The position numbers and the translations under genes are program-made. 64,000 nt of DNA from Antarctobacter albus (GTDB lineage: Bacteria > Pseudomonadota > Alphaproteobacteria > Rhodobacterales > Rhodobacteraceae): positions 1-64,000 of the forward strand of contig NZ_FMZI01000007.1 in assembly GCF_900101505.1 (NCBI RefSeq), in the 5' to 3' direction. Shown piece by piece: positions 38,115-47,641 of this stretch. The first letter of the stretch is position 1. Each line of letters begins with the position of its first letter. Under the pieces are notes generated by a model, which made no database searches, was not told the DNA's origin, and saw only the letters and a list, made by a program, of their open reading frames with translations.

Positions 38115-38582
38115 TCAGGGGGAAAGGGGGACCTCCGTCCCCTGCTTGATCCGGCGCAGGACAAACATCGTGGCTGTGCCGGCGACGTTTTCATGTTCCA
38201 GAACCCGGCGCATCAGGATCGATTCTAGGTCCGCGATGTCGCGCACCACGAGGTGCAGCAGGTAATCCCATTCGCCGGAGATCGAGTAGACCTCGGTGAT
38301 GGCCGGTTCCGCCTCCATCGCGCGCTGGAATTCGGCGCGGGCGGCGGCGTCCTGGGATTTCATGCGCACCTGCACGAAGGCATCCATGCCGCGCCCCACG
38401 GCGGCGGGGTCGACGTGGCGCACCGGCGGGCCGATCACGCCGCGATCCTCCAGCGCGCGCAGGCGGCGCCAGCAGGTCGCCGGAGAGCTGTTCACCGCCT
38501 GTGCGAGCTCCTGCATGCTGCCCGAAGCGTCCTTTTGCAGGACGGCCAGGATGCGACGGTCGAGATCCGAGAGTTGAGGCAT
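38115..38582 (-). CDS. Lrp/AsnC-family transcriptional regulator
   Basis: A 155-residue protein with an N-terminal helix-turn-helix (LSDLDRRILAVLQKDASGSMQELAQAV, SPATCWRRLRALEDRGVI) and a C-terminal RAM/effector domain (VYSISGEWDYLLHLVVRDI). Such proteins sense amino acids. It is divergent from the indolepyruvate oxidoreductase, 124 bases away, and probably regulates it with an aromatic or branched amino acid as effector. The start MPQLSDLD was chosen to match the family; longer upstream frames add no domain. Confidence 0.9.
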   Translation of the reverse strand: MPQLSDLDRRILAVLQKDASGSMQELAQAVNSSPATCWRRLRALEDRGVIGPPVRHVDPAAVGRGMDAFVQVRMKSQDAAARAEFQRAMEAEPAITEVYSISGEWDYLLHLVVRDIADLESILMRRVLEHENVAGTATMFVLRRIKQGTEVPLSP

Positions 38583-38604
38583 TTCGTTCGCTTTTTGGCC
38601 TGAG

Positions 38605-38619
38605 AGTGAATGGTTCACT
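38605..38619. promoter_or_regulatory. Inverted repeat, candidate Lrp-type operator
   Basis: AGTGAA-TGG-TTCACT is a perfect 6-3-6 inverted repeat 22 bases from the regulator start and 87 bases from the oxidoreductase start. Length and placement fit an operator for the divergent Lrp-family protein; this is inferred. Confidence 0.5.
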
Positions 38620-38706
38620 GCAAGATGTGACCCAAGACTGAGAGATTGGAAGGTCTTTTTCAGCAGAACAGGTAAAAATCCCCCGATCCGCGACAGGGAG
38701 GATGCC

Positions 38707-41700
38707 ATGACGGACCAGACGCCGATTCTGACCGATTACGCATTGGAAGACCGTTATACCCGCACCGAGGGCCGGGTGTTCCTGACCGGGACGCAGGCGA
38801 TCCTGCGGATCGCGCTGGACCAGGCGCGGCGCGACCGGGCGCGGGGGCTGGACACGCGGGGCTATATCTCGGGCTATCGCGGCTCTCCGGTGGGCGGGGT
38901 CGACCTCGAGGTGTCGGGCCATGCCAAGCTGGTCGAAGAGGCCGGGATCACCTTTCTGCCCGCGATCAACGAGGAACTGGGCGCGACCCAGATGATCGGC
39001 ACGCAGCAGGTGGAGACCGACCCGGACAAGACCTGCGAGGGGGTCTTTGGCCTGTGGTACGGCAAGGGGCCGGGGGTGGACCGGGCGGCAGATGCGCTGA
39101 AACACGGCAATGCCTACGGATCTTCGCCGCATGGTGGCGTGCTGGTGGTGGCGGGGGATGACCACGGCTGTGTCTCTTCGTCGATGCCGCACCAGTCGGA
39201 CGTGGCCTTCATGAATTTCTTCATGCCGACGCTGAACCCGGCCAACGTGGCCGAGTTCCTGCCATTTGGCGAATGGGGCTATGCGCTGTCGCGGTTCTCG
39301 GGCATGTGGGTCGGCTTCAAGGCGATTTCCGAGACGGTGGAATCGGGCATGTCGGTGGAATTGCCCGCCGACCGGGCGTTTGTCGCACCGGACTACACGC
39401 CGCCCGAAACCGGGCTGCATTACCGCTGGCCCGACCTGCCGGGGATGCAGATCGAAGAGCGGATGGAGGCCAAGAAAAACGCCGTGCTGGCCTTTGCCCG
39501 CGCCAATCCCATCGACCGGGCGGAATGGGGGCACGAGGCCCGGTTCGGCATCGTGACCACCGGCAAGGCGCACTTGGACACCCTGGAGGCGCTGCGCCTG
39601 CTGGGGATCGATGAGGATCTGGCGCGCGAACTGGGCATCGACCTTTACAAGGTGGGCATGGTCTGGCCGCTGGAGGATCGCGGCGCGCTGGGCTTTGCGC
39701 ATGAAAAGCAGGAACTGCTGGTCATCGAGGAAAAGCGCGGGATCATCGAGAGCCAGCTCAAGGAATATTTCTACGATTTCCCCGGGCAAAAGCCCGAACG
39801 CATGGTCGGCAAGCGCGACGAGCACGGTGACCGGCTGATCCCCTGGACGCATGAACTGGGCGCCGTGATGCTGGCGCGGATCATCGCGAAACGACTGGAC
39901 CTGAATCTTGGCACATCACTCACGGAACGTGCCGAGGCGCTGGTGCCGCCCCCGAACCTGATCGAGGTGCCGGGGGCGGCCCGCACGCCCTATTTCTGCT
40001 CGGGCTGTCCGCACAATACGTCCACGAAAGTGCCCGAGGGCAGCCAGGCGCTGGCGGGGATCGGCTGTCACTTCATGGCAAGCTGGATGGACCGCAACAC
40101 GACCTCGCTTATCCAGATGGGGGGCGAGGGCGTCAACTGGGTCGCGCGGTCGAAGTTCAACGGCAACCGGCATGTGTTTCAGAACCTCGGCGAGGGGACG
40201 TACTATCACTCGGGCTCGCTGGCGGTGCGGCAGGCGATTGCGGCGGGGACCAACATCACCTTCAAGATCCTGTTCAACGATGCCGTGGCCATGACCGGCG
40301 GGCAGGTGGTGGACGGGCCGATTTCCGTGCAGGCGATTGCGCAGACGGTGCTGGCCGAGGGGGCGAAACGGGTGGTCGTCGTTTCGGACCAGCCTGAGAA
40401 TTTCCGCAAGGGCGACTTCCCGGCGGGGGTCGAGATCGAGCATCGGCGCGAGATGGACCGGGTGCAGCGCGAATTGCGCGAGATTCCCGGGACCACGGTG
40501 CTGATCTACCAGCAGACCTGCGCGACAGAGAAACGCCGCCTGCGCAAGCGCGGCAAGATGGAGGACCCCAAGCGGTTCGCCGTCATCAACCCGCTGGTCT
40601 GCGAGGGCTGCGGCGATTGCGGGGTGGAATCGAATTGCCTGAGCGTCGAGCCGCTGGAGACGGAATTTGGCCGCAAGCGGCAGATCAACCTGAACTCCTG
40701 CAACAAGGATTTCACCTGCCTCAACGGCTTCTGCCCCAGCTTCGTGACCGTCGAGGGGGCGACGCTGAAGAAGGGGCGCGGCGTGTCCGAAGCGCAGTTG
40801 AACGAGATGGTGGCCGGGTTGCCGGCGCCGATCGTGCCGTCGCTGGACACGCCCTGGGATATTCTTGTCACCGGCGTTGGCGGGACGGGGGTCGTGACCG
40901 TGGGCCAGTTGATCGCGATGGCGGCGAACCTCGAAGGGCGGGGCGCCAGCGTGCTGGACTTCATGGGGTTCGCGCAGAAATTCGGGCCGGTGCTCAGCTA
41001 CCTGCGGATGTCTTCGCGCCCCGAAGACGTGAACCAGGCGCGGATCGAGCCGTCCTCGGCGGATGCGCTGATCGGCTGTGACCTGGTGGTAAGCTCTTCG
41101 CCCAAGGCCTCGATGACCTACCGGGCGGGGCATACGCGGGCGGTGGTGAACACGGCCCTGATGCCGACCGGGGATTTCACGCGCAACCGCGATGCGGACC
41201 TGAAGGCGGGCGACCGGCTGGCGCGGATTTCCGGGGCGGTGGATGGCAAGGCGCTGCAATCGCTGGATGCCAATGCCCTGTCAGAGGCGCTGCTGGGCGA
41301 CACGGTCTTTGCCAACGTCCTGATGCTGGGCGCGGCCTGGCAGGCGGGGCTGGTGCCCCTCACCGAGGCGGCGCTGATGCGGGCGATCGAGCTGAACGGG
41401 GTCAAGCCGGAGCTGAACAAACAGGCCTTTGCCTGGGGACGGGTTGCCGTGACCGATCACGAGGGCGTCGAGCGGATCGCCGGGATCGAGGCGCGGCCCG
41501 TGCAGACGCTGGAGCAGATGATCGACCGGCGGGCGGATTTCCTGGGTGACTACCAGAGCCGGCGCTGGGCGCGGCGCTATCGCGATGACCTGCAAAAGGT
41601 GATCGAGGCCGAGACCCGCGTGGCGGGCGCGCCGGGCGCCCTGTCCGAGGCGGCGGCCAAGGGCCTGTTCAAGCTGATGTCCTACAAGGACGAATACGAG

Positions 41701-42138
41701 GTCGCGCGGCTGCACGCGCAGACAGGTTTCCTGGACGGGTTGAAGGACCGTTTCGAAGGCGAGTTCACCGTGCGCCACCACCTTGCGCCGCCAATTCTGT
41801 CCTCGGGCACGGATGCGCGCGGGCGGCCTCTGAAACGCAGCTTTGGCCCCTGGGTGCAGGTGGCCTTTCGCCAGCTTGCGCGGATGAAGCGGCTGCGGGG
41901 CACGGTGTTCGACCCCTTTGGGCGCACCGGGGAGCGGCGGATGGAACGGGCGCTGATCGGGGAATACCGCGCTCTGCTGGATCGGCTGGTCAACGGGCTG
42001 ACGTCGGACAACCGCGAGGAGGCGGCGCGGATCGCTGGGCTTGTCATGGAAATCCGCGGCTTTGGCCCGGTCAAGGAGGAGGCCACGGAAAAGACCCGCA
42101 AGGCGATTGCCGAGGCTATTACGCAGTATGCTGCCTAA
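38707..42138 (+). CDS. Indolepyruvate ferredoxin oxidoreductase (fused alpha-beta)
   Basis: A 1143-residue fused 2-oxoacid:ferredoxin oxidoreductase that decarboxylates aryl-pyruvates from aromatic amino acids to aryl-acetyl-CoA. Order: an N-terminal pyrimidine-binding-like domain (RGYISGYRGSPVGG), a TPP-binding domain (CSGCPHNTSTKVPEG...NDAVAMTGGQ), a Cys-rich segment (CEGCGDCGVESNC, CNKDFTCLNGFC) for an Fe-S cluster, and a C-terminal gamma domain (VTGVGGTGVVTVGQL). AGGGAGG five bases upstream fixes the start. Divergent Lrp regulator; beta-oxidation gene downstream. Confidence 0.92.
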   Translation: MTDQTPILTDYALEDRYTRTEGRVFLTGTQAILRIALDQARRDRARGLDTRGYISGYRGSPVGGVDLEVSGHAKLVEEAGITFLPAINEELGATQMIGTQQVETDPDKTCEGVFGLWYGKGPGVDRAADALKHGNAYGSSPHGGVLVVAGDDHGCVSSSMPHQSDVAFMNFFMPTLNPANVAEFLPFGEWGYALSRFSGMWVGFKAISETVESGMSVELPADRAFVAPDYTPPETGLHYRWPDLPGMQIEERMEAKKNAVLAFARANPIDRAEWGHEARFGIVTTGKAHLDTLEALRLLGIDEDLARELGIDLYKVGMVWPLEDRGALGFAHEKQELLVIEEKRGIIESQLKEYFYDFPGQKPERMVGKRDEHGDRLIPWTHELGAVMLARIIAKRLDLNLGTSLTERAEALVPPPNLIEVPGAARTPYFCSGCPHNTSTKVPEGSQALAGIGCHFMASWMDRNTTSLIQMGGEGVNWVARSKFNGNRHVFQNLGEGTYYHSGSLAVRQAIAAGTNITFKILFNDAVAMTGGQVVDGPISVQAIAQTVLAEGAKRVVVVSDQPENFRKGDFPAGVEIEHRREMDRVQRELREIPGTTVLIYQQTCATEKRRLRKRGKMEDPKRFAVINPLVCEGCGDCGVESNCLSVEPLETEFGRKRQINLNSCNKDFTCLNGFCPSFVTVEGATLKKGRGVSEAQLNEMVAGLPAPIVPSLDTPWDILVTGVGGTGVVTVGQLIAMAANLEGRGASVLDFMGFAQKFGPVLSYLRMSSRPEDVNQARIEPSSADALIGCDLVVSSSPKASMTYRAGHTRAVVNTALMPTGDFTRNRDADLKAGDRLARISGAVDGKALQSLDANALSEALLGDTVFANVLMLGAAWQAGLVPLTEAALMRAIELNGVKPELNKQAFAWGRVAVTDHEGVERIAGIEARPVQTLEQMIDRRADFLGDYQSRRWARRYRDDLQKVIEAETRVAGAPGALSEAAAKGLFKLMSYKDEYEVARLHAQTGFLDGLKDRFEGEFTVRHHLAPPILSSGTDARGRPLKRSFGPWVQVAFRQLARMKRLRGTVFDPFGRTGERRMERALIGEYRALLDRLVNGLTSDNREEAARIAGLVMEIRGFGPVKEEATEKTRKAIAEAITQYAA

Positions 42139-42217
42139 AATCCTTTAACCGACCGCGCGTTTGGGTTATCTCCGGTGCAGGACGCCCGTGGCAGGGGCGA
42201 GGAGAGGAGCCTTGACC

Positions 42218-44254
42218 ATGACTACCGACAGCCCCGTTACCGTCACCCGCGAAGGCGATCTGGCCTGGGTGACCATCGACAATCCGCCCGTCAACGCCAC
42301 CAGCACGGCGGTGCGCAAGGGTCTGGCCGAGGCCGTGAACGCGGTACAGGGCGCGCGTGTCGCAATCTTGACCGGCGCGGGGCGGACCTTTGTCGCCGGC
42401 GGGGATATGTCGGAGTTCGACGCGCCGCCCGTGGAACCGCATCTGCCCGATGTTGTGCAGATGATCGAGGACAGTGAAACGCCCTTTGTCGCGGTCCTGC
42501 ACGGCACGGTGCTGGGCGGCGGGTTCGAGATCGCGATGGCCTGCGCCTGGCGGCTTGCGCAGGCGGGAACCCGGTTCGGTCTGCCAGAGGTCAACGTGGG
42601 GCTGATCCCCGGCGCCGGCGGTACGCAGCGCGCGCCGCGACTGATCGGGATGGAGGCCTCCATCGACATGGCGGCCTCGGGGCAGATGCTGGATGCCGCG
42701 ACGCTCAAGGCGCTGGGCGGGCTTGATCTTGTGTTCGAAGGGGACTTGCAGGCGGCGGCGCGGGAGTTTGTGGCGGCTCTGCCGGAGCGGCCCTCCAAAG
42801 TGTCGGAACGGGTGACAGAGCCGCTGGCGGTCGACGCGCTGGAGGTCAAGCGCGAGGCGGTGATGAAACGCGCGCGCGGGCAGATGTCGCCGCTGTTGAA
42901 CATCGACGCGCTGCAATGGGCCTATCTGCCCTTCTCCGAAGGCCAGCCCAAGGAACGCGCCCTGCACCTGGAGTTGCGCCAGAGCGCCGAGAGCCGCGCC
43001 CTGCGGCATGCCTTTTTCGCCGAACGCGAGGTGGCCCGCCCCAAGGCGGCAGCGGGCGCCGCGCCGCGCGACTTGCAGCGCATCGCGGTTGTTGGCGGCG
43101 GGCTGATGGGCGCGGGCATCGCCACGGCGAGCCTGGGCGGTGGGCTTGAGGTTGTGCTGATCGAGCGTGACGCCGATGCGGCGGCAAGCGCCCGGGACCG
43201 CGTGGCCGGGCTGATCGACGGTGCCGTGAAACGCGGCAAGCTGAGCGAGGCCAAGGCGGCAGAGCAGAAGGCACGGTTCACCGCGACGGCGGACTACGCC
43301 GATGCGGCGGGTGTCGACCTGGCGGTCGAAGCGGTGTTCGAGGATCTCGAGGTCAAGCGCGCGGTGTTCCGGCAACTGGCCGAGGTGGTCTCGCCGGAGG
43401 CGATCCTTGGCACCAACACCTCCTACATCGACCCGCGCGAGATTTTCGAGGGCATCCCGAACCCCGCGCGCTGTATCGGGCTGCACTTCTTTTCGCCCGC
43501 GCATGTGATGAAACTGCTGGAGATCGTGGCGCTGCCCGAAACCTCGGCCGAGGTGCTGGCGACGGGGTTTGCCTTTGGCAAGCGGCTGCGCAAGGTCTCG
43601 GTCCTGGCGGGGATCTGCGACGGGTTCATCGGGAACCGGATGTTGGCGGAATACCGGCGCGCGGCGGAATACATGCTGGCCGATGGCGCGCTGCCGCAGG
43701 AAGTGGACGCCGCCGCGCGCGAGATAGGCTTTCCGATGGGACCGTTCGAGTTGCAGGATCTGACCGGCCTGCAGATCGCCTGGGCCAACCGCAAGCGGCA
43801 GGCGGCGACGCGCGACCCGGCGCAGCGTTACGTGACCATCGCCGACCAGCTGTGCGAGATGGACCGGCTGGGCCAGCGCAGCGGAAAGGGCTGGTACGAC
43901 TACGTCGAAGGAGATCGCAAGCCACGTCCCTCGGCCGAGGTCGAGACGGTGATCCTGGACTATGCGCAGGCCCAGGGGATCACACGCCGTGGTTTTGACC
44001 GCGAAGAGATCGTGACGCGTATCCTGTCCGTGCTGGCCAACGAGGGCGCGCGCATCGTCGAAGAGGGTATCGCCGAGAGTGACGCTGCCGTCGACATGGT
44101 GCAGATCCACGGCTACGCCTTTCCGCGCTGGCGCGGCGGGCCGATGCAAACGGCGGCCGAACGTGGCTGGACCGAGGTCGGCGACACCATGCGGCGTCTG
44201 GCCGGGGAAAGCCCGGACAGCTGGGTGCTGAGCGACCGTGCCACTGGCAGCTGA
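42218..44254 (+). CDS. Enoyl-CoA hydratase / 3-hydroxyacyl-CoA dehydrogenase (FadB/FadJ-like)
   Basis: A 678-residue bifunctional beta-oxidation enzyme. The N-terminal crotonase domain (~1-280) shows the oxyanion motifs (TFVAGGDMSEF, HGTVLGGGFEIAMAC) and LPEVNVGLIPGAGGTQR. The NAD-binding 3-hydroxyacyl-CoA dehydrogenase domain (IAVVGGGLMGAGIA, from about residue 288) is followed by the dimerisation domain with NRMLAEYRR. Start at 42218 follows AGGAG. It may continue the pathway from arylacetyl-CoA or act in general fatty-acid breakdown. Confidence 0.92.
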   Translation: MTTDSPVTVTREGDLAWVTIDNPPVNATSTAVRKGLAEAVNAVQGARVAILTGAGRTFVAGGDMSEFDAPPVEPHLPDVVQMIEDSETPFVAVLHGTVLGGGFEIAMACAWRLAQAGTRFGLPEVNVGLIPGAGGTQRAPRLIGMEASIDMAASGQMLDAATLKALGGLDLVFEGDLQAAAREFVAALPERPSKVSERVTEPLAVDALEVKREAVMKRARGQMSPLLNIDALQWAYLPFSEGQPKERALHLELRQSAESRALRHAFFAEREVARPKAAAGAAPRDLQRIAVVGGGLMGAGIATASLGGGLEVVLIERDADAAASARDRVAGLIDGAVKRGKLSEAKAAEQKARFTATADYADAAGVDLAVEAVFEDLEVKRAVFRQLAEVVSPEAILGTNTSYIDPREIFEGIPNPARCIGLHFFSPAHVMKLLEIVALPETSAEVLATGFAFGKRLRKVSVLAGICDGFIGNRMLAEYRRAAEYMLADGALPQEVDAAAREIGFPMGPFELQDLTGLQIAWANRKRQAATRDPAQRYVTIADQLCEMDRLGQRSGKGWYDYVEGDRKPRPSAEVETVILDYAQAQGITRRGFDREEIVTRILSVLANEGARIVEEGIAESDAAVDMVQIHGYAFPRWRGGPMQTAAERGWTEVGDTMRRLAGESPDSWVLSDRATGS

Positions 44255-44263
44255 CCGCCCCGG

Positions 44264-45013
44264 TCAGCCCTTTGGCGCGTCGTGGTGGCCGTGCAGGATG
44301 GCCCCATGTTCGCCCCGCACCGACCGGCCCGAGGAGTCCCAGCGGATGTCCCGGCTGGGAATCGTGCCGGGCGCGCTGAGCGAGAGTGGCCTTTGCTGTT
44401 GGCCGATGGCGGCGCGCCTTTGCGGGGCGCTCTCGATGAAACGGGACAGCAGGCCGATGTAGTCCGACAGTTCGTCCCGCTTGGCGCGCATGGTCTTGAT
44501 GCGGGCAGCCAGAACGCGGGAGTCCGCCTCTGTCAGGCCGTTTTCCAGGATGTGGTCGAAGATCTCGAGCGCCGGGTACAGCAGGTCGCACAGCACCGGC
44601 AGGGCGATGTCGTCAATGTTTGGCGGGGTCTCGTGTTCGCAGCGCAGTCCCGGCCCAAGGACGTGACAGAGATCCCCTTCGGCACGGACAAAACGCACGC
44701 TGGCGGTTCCGCTGCCGGTCGGGTCGATCCGGGTCAGGATGCGCAGGCCATGCAGTGTCAGCTGAGGCAGCTCCAGTTTGAAGCCGGACCGGCTGTTGAC
44801 CGCGGTGTCCTTGATCGCGGCAAGTTCGGCGTCGAGGATCCTGGCAAGTTCGGGCGCGAAGACATCCGCAAGCGGGCGCGGATCGTCGAGCAGCAAGCGT
44901 TGACTATGGTCGTGGTGCCGCAACCGGACGTTCACGACGCACCAGTCCTGCCCGTGGGCGGACTTGCTGAGCCAGGCTTCGATCGTGCTCGGCGACGATG
45001 TTGCTTCGGGCAC
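44264..45013 (-). CDS. Hypothetical protein, unknown family
   Basis: A ~249-residue protein without signal peptide or membrane segment. It has a mixed alpha/beta first half (WCVVNVRLRHHDHSQRLLL, a helical ILDAELAAI) and a helical part with heptad-like ARIKTMRAKRDELSDYIGLLSRF; the end is polar and His-rich. There is no early ATG: GTG ending at 45013 has CAGGAG six bases before it and is preferred over GTG at 45034. Convergent with the FadB-like gene and divergent from the CheB/CheR fusion. No function can be assigned. Confidence 0.65.
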   Translation of the reverse strand: MPEATSSPSTIEAWLSKSAHGQDWCVVNVRLRHHDHSQRLLLDDPRPLADVFAPELARILDAELAAIKDTAVNSRSGFKLELPQLTLHGLRILTRIDPTGSGTASVRFVRAEGDLCHVLGPGLRCEHETPPNIDDIALPVLCDLLYPALEIFDHILENGLTEADSRVLAARIKTMRAKRDELSDYIGLLSRFIESAPQRRAAIGQQQRPLSLSAPGTIPSRDIRWDSSGRSVRGEHGAILHGHHDAPKG

Positions 45014-45154
45014 GCACAGCTCCTGCAATTGCACCTAGGGGGTTCCTTGTTCACCTCTTGTAAAGCGTTTAACCCCAGATTTGGTTAACTATGGGTAAAG
45101 GAAGGCGCCGCTGAAGCCCTGGTGCCACAAGCCCGGCCTATTTCGGATCGAGTC

Positions 45155-47641
45155 ATGAGCATTTCCAGGGATGTTGAAACGGTTGTTGGCATTGCCGCCT
45201 CGGCAGGCGGCTTCGAAGCCATGTCCCTGCTTGCCCAGCATCTGCCGGCGGACGCGGGCTGTGCCTATGTCCTGGCCCAGCACCTGTCCCCCCACCACGA
45301 AAGCGTCCTGCCGACCCTGCTGTCGCGCGAGATCCGGCTGTCGGTGAAGGCGGTCGACCAGTCGATGCCGCTGGAGCCGGACACGATCTACGTTCCGATT
45401 CCCAAGTTCGACCTGGTGGTCGAGAACGGCGCCGTCCACCTGCGACCGCCCTCTGGCCGCGCGGCAGAGCCGAAACCCTCGGCGGACCGACTTTTTTCTT
45501 CGATTGCAGAGCATTACGGAGAGAGGAGCGTCGGGATTGTCCTGTCCGGCACGGGCAGCGACGGGAGCTATGGCGTACAGGCGATCCGCGAGGCGGGCGG
45601 TATCACCATCGCCCAGGACGCGGCCTCGTCCCGCTATGACACGATGCCCAATTCGGCGATCGAGACAGGCTGCGTGGACCTGATCCTGTCCCCCGGCGAG
45701 ATCGGCGATCAGCTGGATGCCATCCTGCGCCGCCCGCGCGACCTGTCGGGGCTGCAGGCGCAGATGGAACAGCCCACGGAATTCGATGATCTTTATCACC
45801 TGTTGCAGGTGCGCACCCGGGTGAATTTCCGCAACTACAAGGAAAAGACCGTGGGCCGGCGCATTCAGCGGCGCATGATCGCGCGCGGCTTCGAGGATTA
45901 CGGAGCATACGTACAGTTTTGTCGCGACAATCCCGAGGAGCTGGATTCGCTGTATCGCGACCTGCTGATTTCAGTCACCCGGTTCTTTCGGGACCGCGAT
46001 CAGTTCGACGCGCTGGCCGATGCCTTGCGGGCCTATGTCGAACAGACGGATCGCAGGCCGATCCGCATCTGGGTCCCCGGCTGCGCGACGGGCGAAGAGG
46101 CCTATTCCATCGCCTTCATCCTGTGTGACCTGCTGGGGTTCCCCAAGCGCGACGAGGCCCGCGCCTTTCAGGTCATCGCGACGGACCTGGATACGCAGGC
46201 GCTGGCCCGCGGGCGCGCCGGTGCCTACCCGATCAGCGCCGCGGCCGACATGCCGCAATCCATGACCGAGGCCTACTTCACCCAGCATGACGGTGTCCTT
46301 CGGGTGCGGCAGGAAGTGCGCAACCTGATCCTCTTCTCGCAGCACAACGTCTTTCAGGACCCGCCGTTCAGCGACATCGACCTTGTCAGCTTTCGCAACA
46401 CGCTGATCTATTTCAACACAACCCTGCAGGAAAAGGTGATGTCCCGCCTGCTGTATTCGATGCGTCCGGGCGGGCTGATGTTCATCGGAACCTCCGAACA
46501 TATCGGCGCGCTGGAACCCTATTTCGAACGGGTCGGCGAGGGCATTCGCCTGTTCCGCAAGCGCCGGGGCGGAACGCTGGACCGAAAGCCGCTGGAACGG
46601 TTCGGAATGGCGATCAGGGCTGACACCGGCAAGGGCGGTGACAGGTCGCATGTCGTCCCCAAGCCACTGGAGGACAACGAGGTCTTCGGCACCATCGCGG
46701 CATCTGTCGCGCCGATTGGGTTCCTGGCCAACGAACAGAAGGACCTGTTGCGCATCTTTGGCGACATCAGCCCCTTTACCACCGTGACCGACGACGTGCG
46801 CGGGCGGCTGACCACCCGGATGCTGAAGTCCGAGATCGCCTCGGAGGCGTCCAGCCTGATCCCGCTTTGCCTGAAGCACGGCAAGCCGCGCAACGGCGTC
46901 TGGCGAGAGATGCCGGGCCGTGGCTTCAACCGGGTCCGCCTGCGCGGGTATCCGATCAAGGCGGACCGTCCGGTGACGCAGGGGCGGCTGGTGCTGGTCT
47001 CGATCGAGACGGATTTCGTCGAAGAGACGGTGCTGCCGAACCAGGCGGATCGCGAGGCCTCGGACTACCTGGCCTATATCGAGCGGGAGCTGGCAGACGC
47101 GCGCGAGGCGCTGCAGATCACGATGGAGGAACTGCAGACCTCTAACGAGGAACTGCAGTCCACGAACGAGGAACTGCAATCGACCAACGAAGAACTGCAG
47201 TCGACCAACGAAGAGTTGGAAACCTCGAACGAAGAGCTGCAATCCACCAACGAGGAACTGATCACGGTCAACGAGGAACTGCTGATCAATTCAGAGGAGC
47301 TCAACCGTCTCGTGGCCGAACAGGCCGCGATCCAGGCTGCGCTGCCGATGCCCCTTTTGGTGCTGGACACGCGCCTGAACATCAAGAGCGCCTCGCGCAA
47401 CGCGATCCAGCTGTTCGCCCTGACGGAACACGGAACCCATATCGGTCACATCAGCCAAGTGAACCTGCCGGTCGACGGTTTTCCCCGGCTGGTCGAGATC
47501 TGCAACGAGGTGCTGACCCTGCAAAAGACGCGCAGCGAGACCTTTGATTTCGACGGGGTCGTGCAGGAACTGCGGGTGGCGCCCTATTTCCTGAAGGGCG
47601 CTGAACTGGCTGGCCTGACGATCACCTTGCAGAGGGCCTGA
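45155..47641 (+). CDS. CheB-CheR fusion with coiled coil and PAS domain
   Basis: An 828-residue signalling protein. The CheB methylesterase domain (~5-190) keeps its triad: Ser in AASAGGF, His in LAQHLSPHHES, Asp in GTGSDGSYG. The CheR methyltransferase domain (~215-480) has SAM motifs (VPGCATGEEAYSIAF, FRNTLIYF) and binding helices. Then come a spacer domain, eight EEL heptads (~658-713) that form a coiled coil, and a short PAS domain at the end. Related proteins often carry a histidine kinase after the PAS; none is present here. No chemoreceptors are near. ATG 45155 is preferred over an upstream GTG at 45122. Confidence 0.9.
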   Translation: MSISRDVETVVGIAASAGGFEAMSLLAQHLPADAGCAYVLAQHLSPHHESVLPTLLSREIRLSVKAVDQSMPLEPDTIYVPIPKFDLVVENGAVHLRPPSGRAAEPKPSADRLFSSIAEHYGERSVGIVLSGTGSDGSYGVQAIREAGGITIAQDAASSRYDTMPNSAIETGCVDLILSPGEIGDQLDAILRRPRDLSGLQAQMEQPTEFDDLYHLLQVRTRVNFRNYKEKTVGRRIQRRMIARGFEDYGAYVQFCRDNPEELDSLYRDLLISVTRFFRDRDQFDALADALRAYVEQTDRRPIRIWVPGCATGEEAYSIAFILCDLLGFPKRDEARAFQVIATDLDTQALARGRAGAYPISAAADMPQSMTEAYFTQHDGVLRVRQEVRNLILFSQHNVFQDPPFSDIDLVSFRNTLIYFNTTLQEKVMSRLLYSMRPGGLMFIGTSEHIGALEPYFERVGEGIRLFRKRRGGTLDRKPLERFGMAIRADTGKGGDRSHVVPKPLEDNEVFGTIAASVAPIGFLANEQKDLLRIFGDISPFTTVTDDVRGRLTTRMLKSEIASEASSLIPLCLKHGKPRNGVWREMPGRGFNRVRLRGYPIKADRPVTQGRLVLVSIETDFVEETVLPNQADREASDYLAYIERELADAREALQITMEELQTSNEELQSTNEELQSTNEELQSTNEELETSNEELQSTNEELITVNEELLINSEELNRLVAEQAAIQAALPMPLLVLDTRLNIKSASRNAIQLFALTEHGTHIGHISQVNLPVDGFPRLVEICNEVLTLQKTRSETFDFDGVVQELRVAPYFLKGAELAGLTITLQRA
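47126..47293 (+). repeat. Eight tandem 21-base units coding for a coiled coil
   Basis: GAGGAACTG-like words recur every 21 bases at 47126, 47147, 47168, 47189, 47210, 47231, 47252 and 47273. Each unit codes one heptad of the type EELQSTN. This is a coding repeat inside the CheB-CheR fusion, a signalling coiled coil that couples domains. Confidence 0.9.

Noticed and set aside
47126-47293. Regular 21-base repeats as a CRISPR or satellite array
   Set aside because: They are in frame within the CheB-CheR fusion and code for EEL heptads of a coiled coil; there are no spacers.
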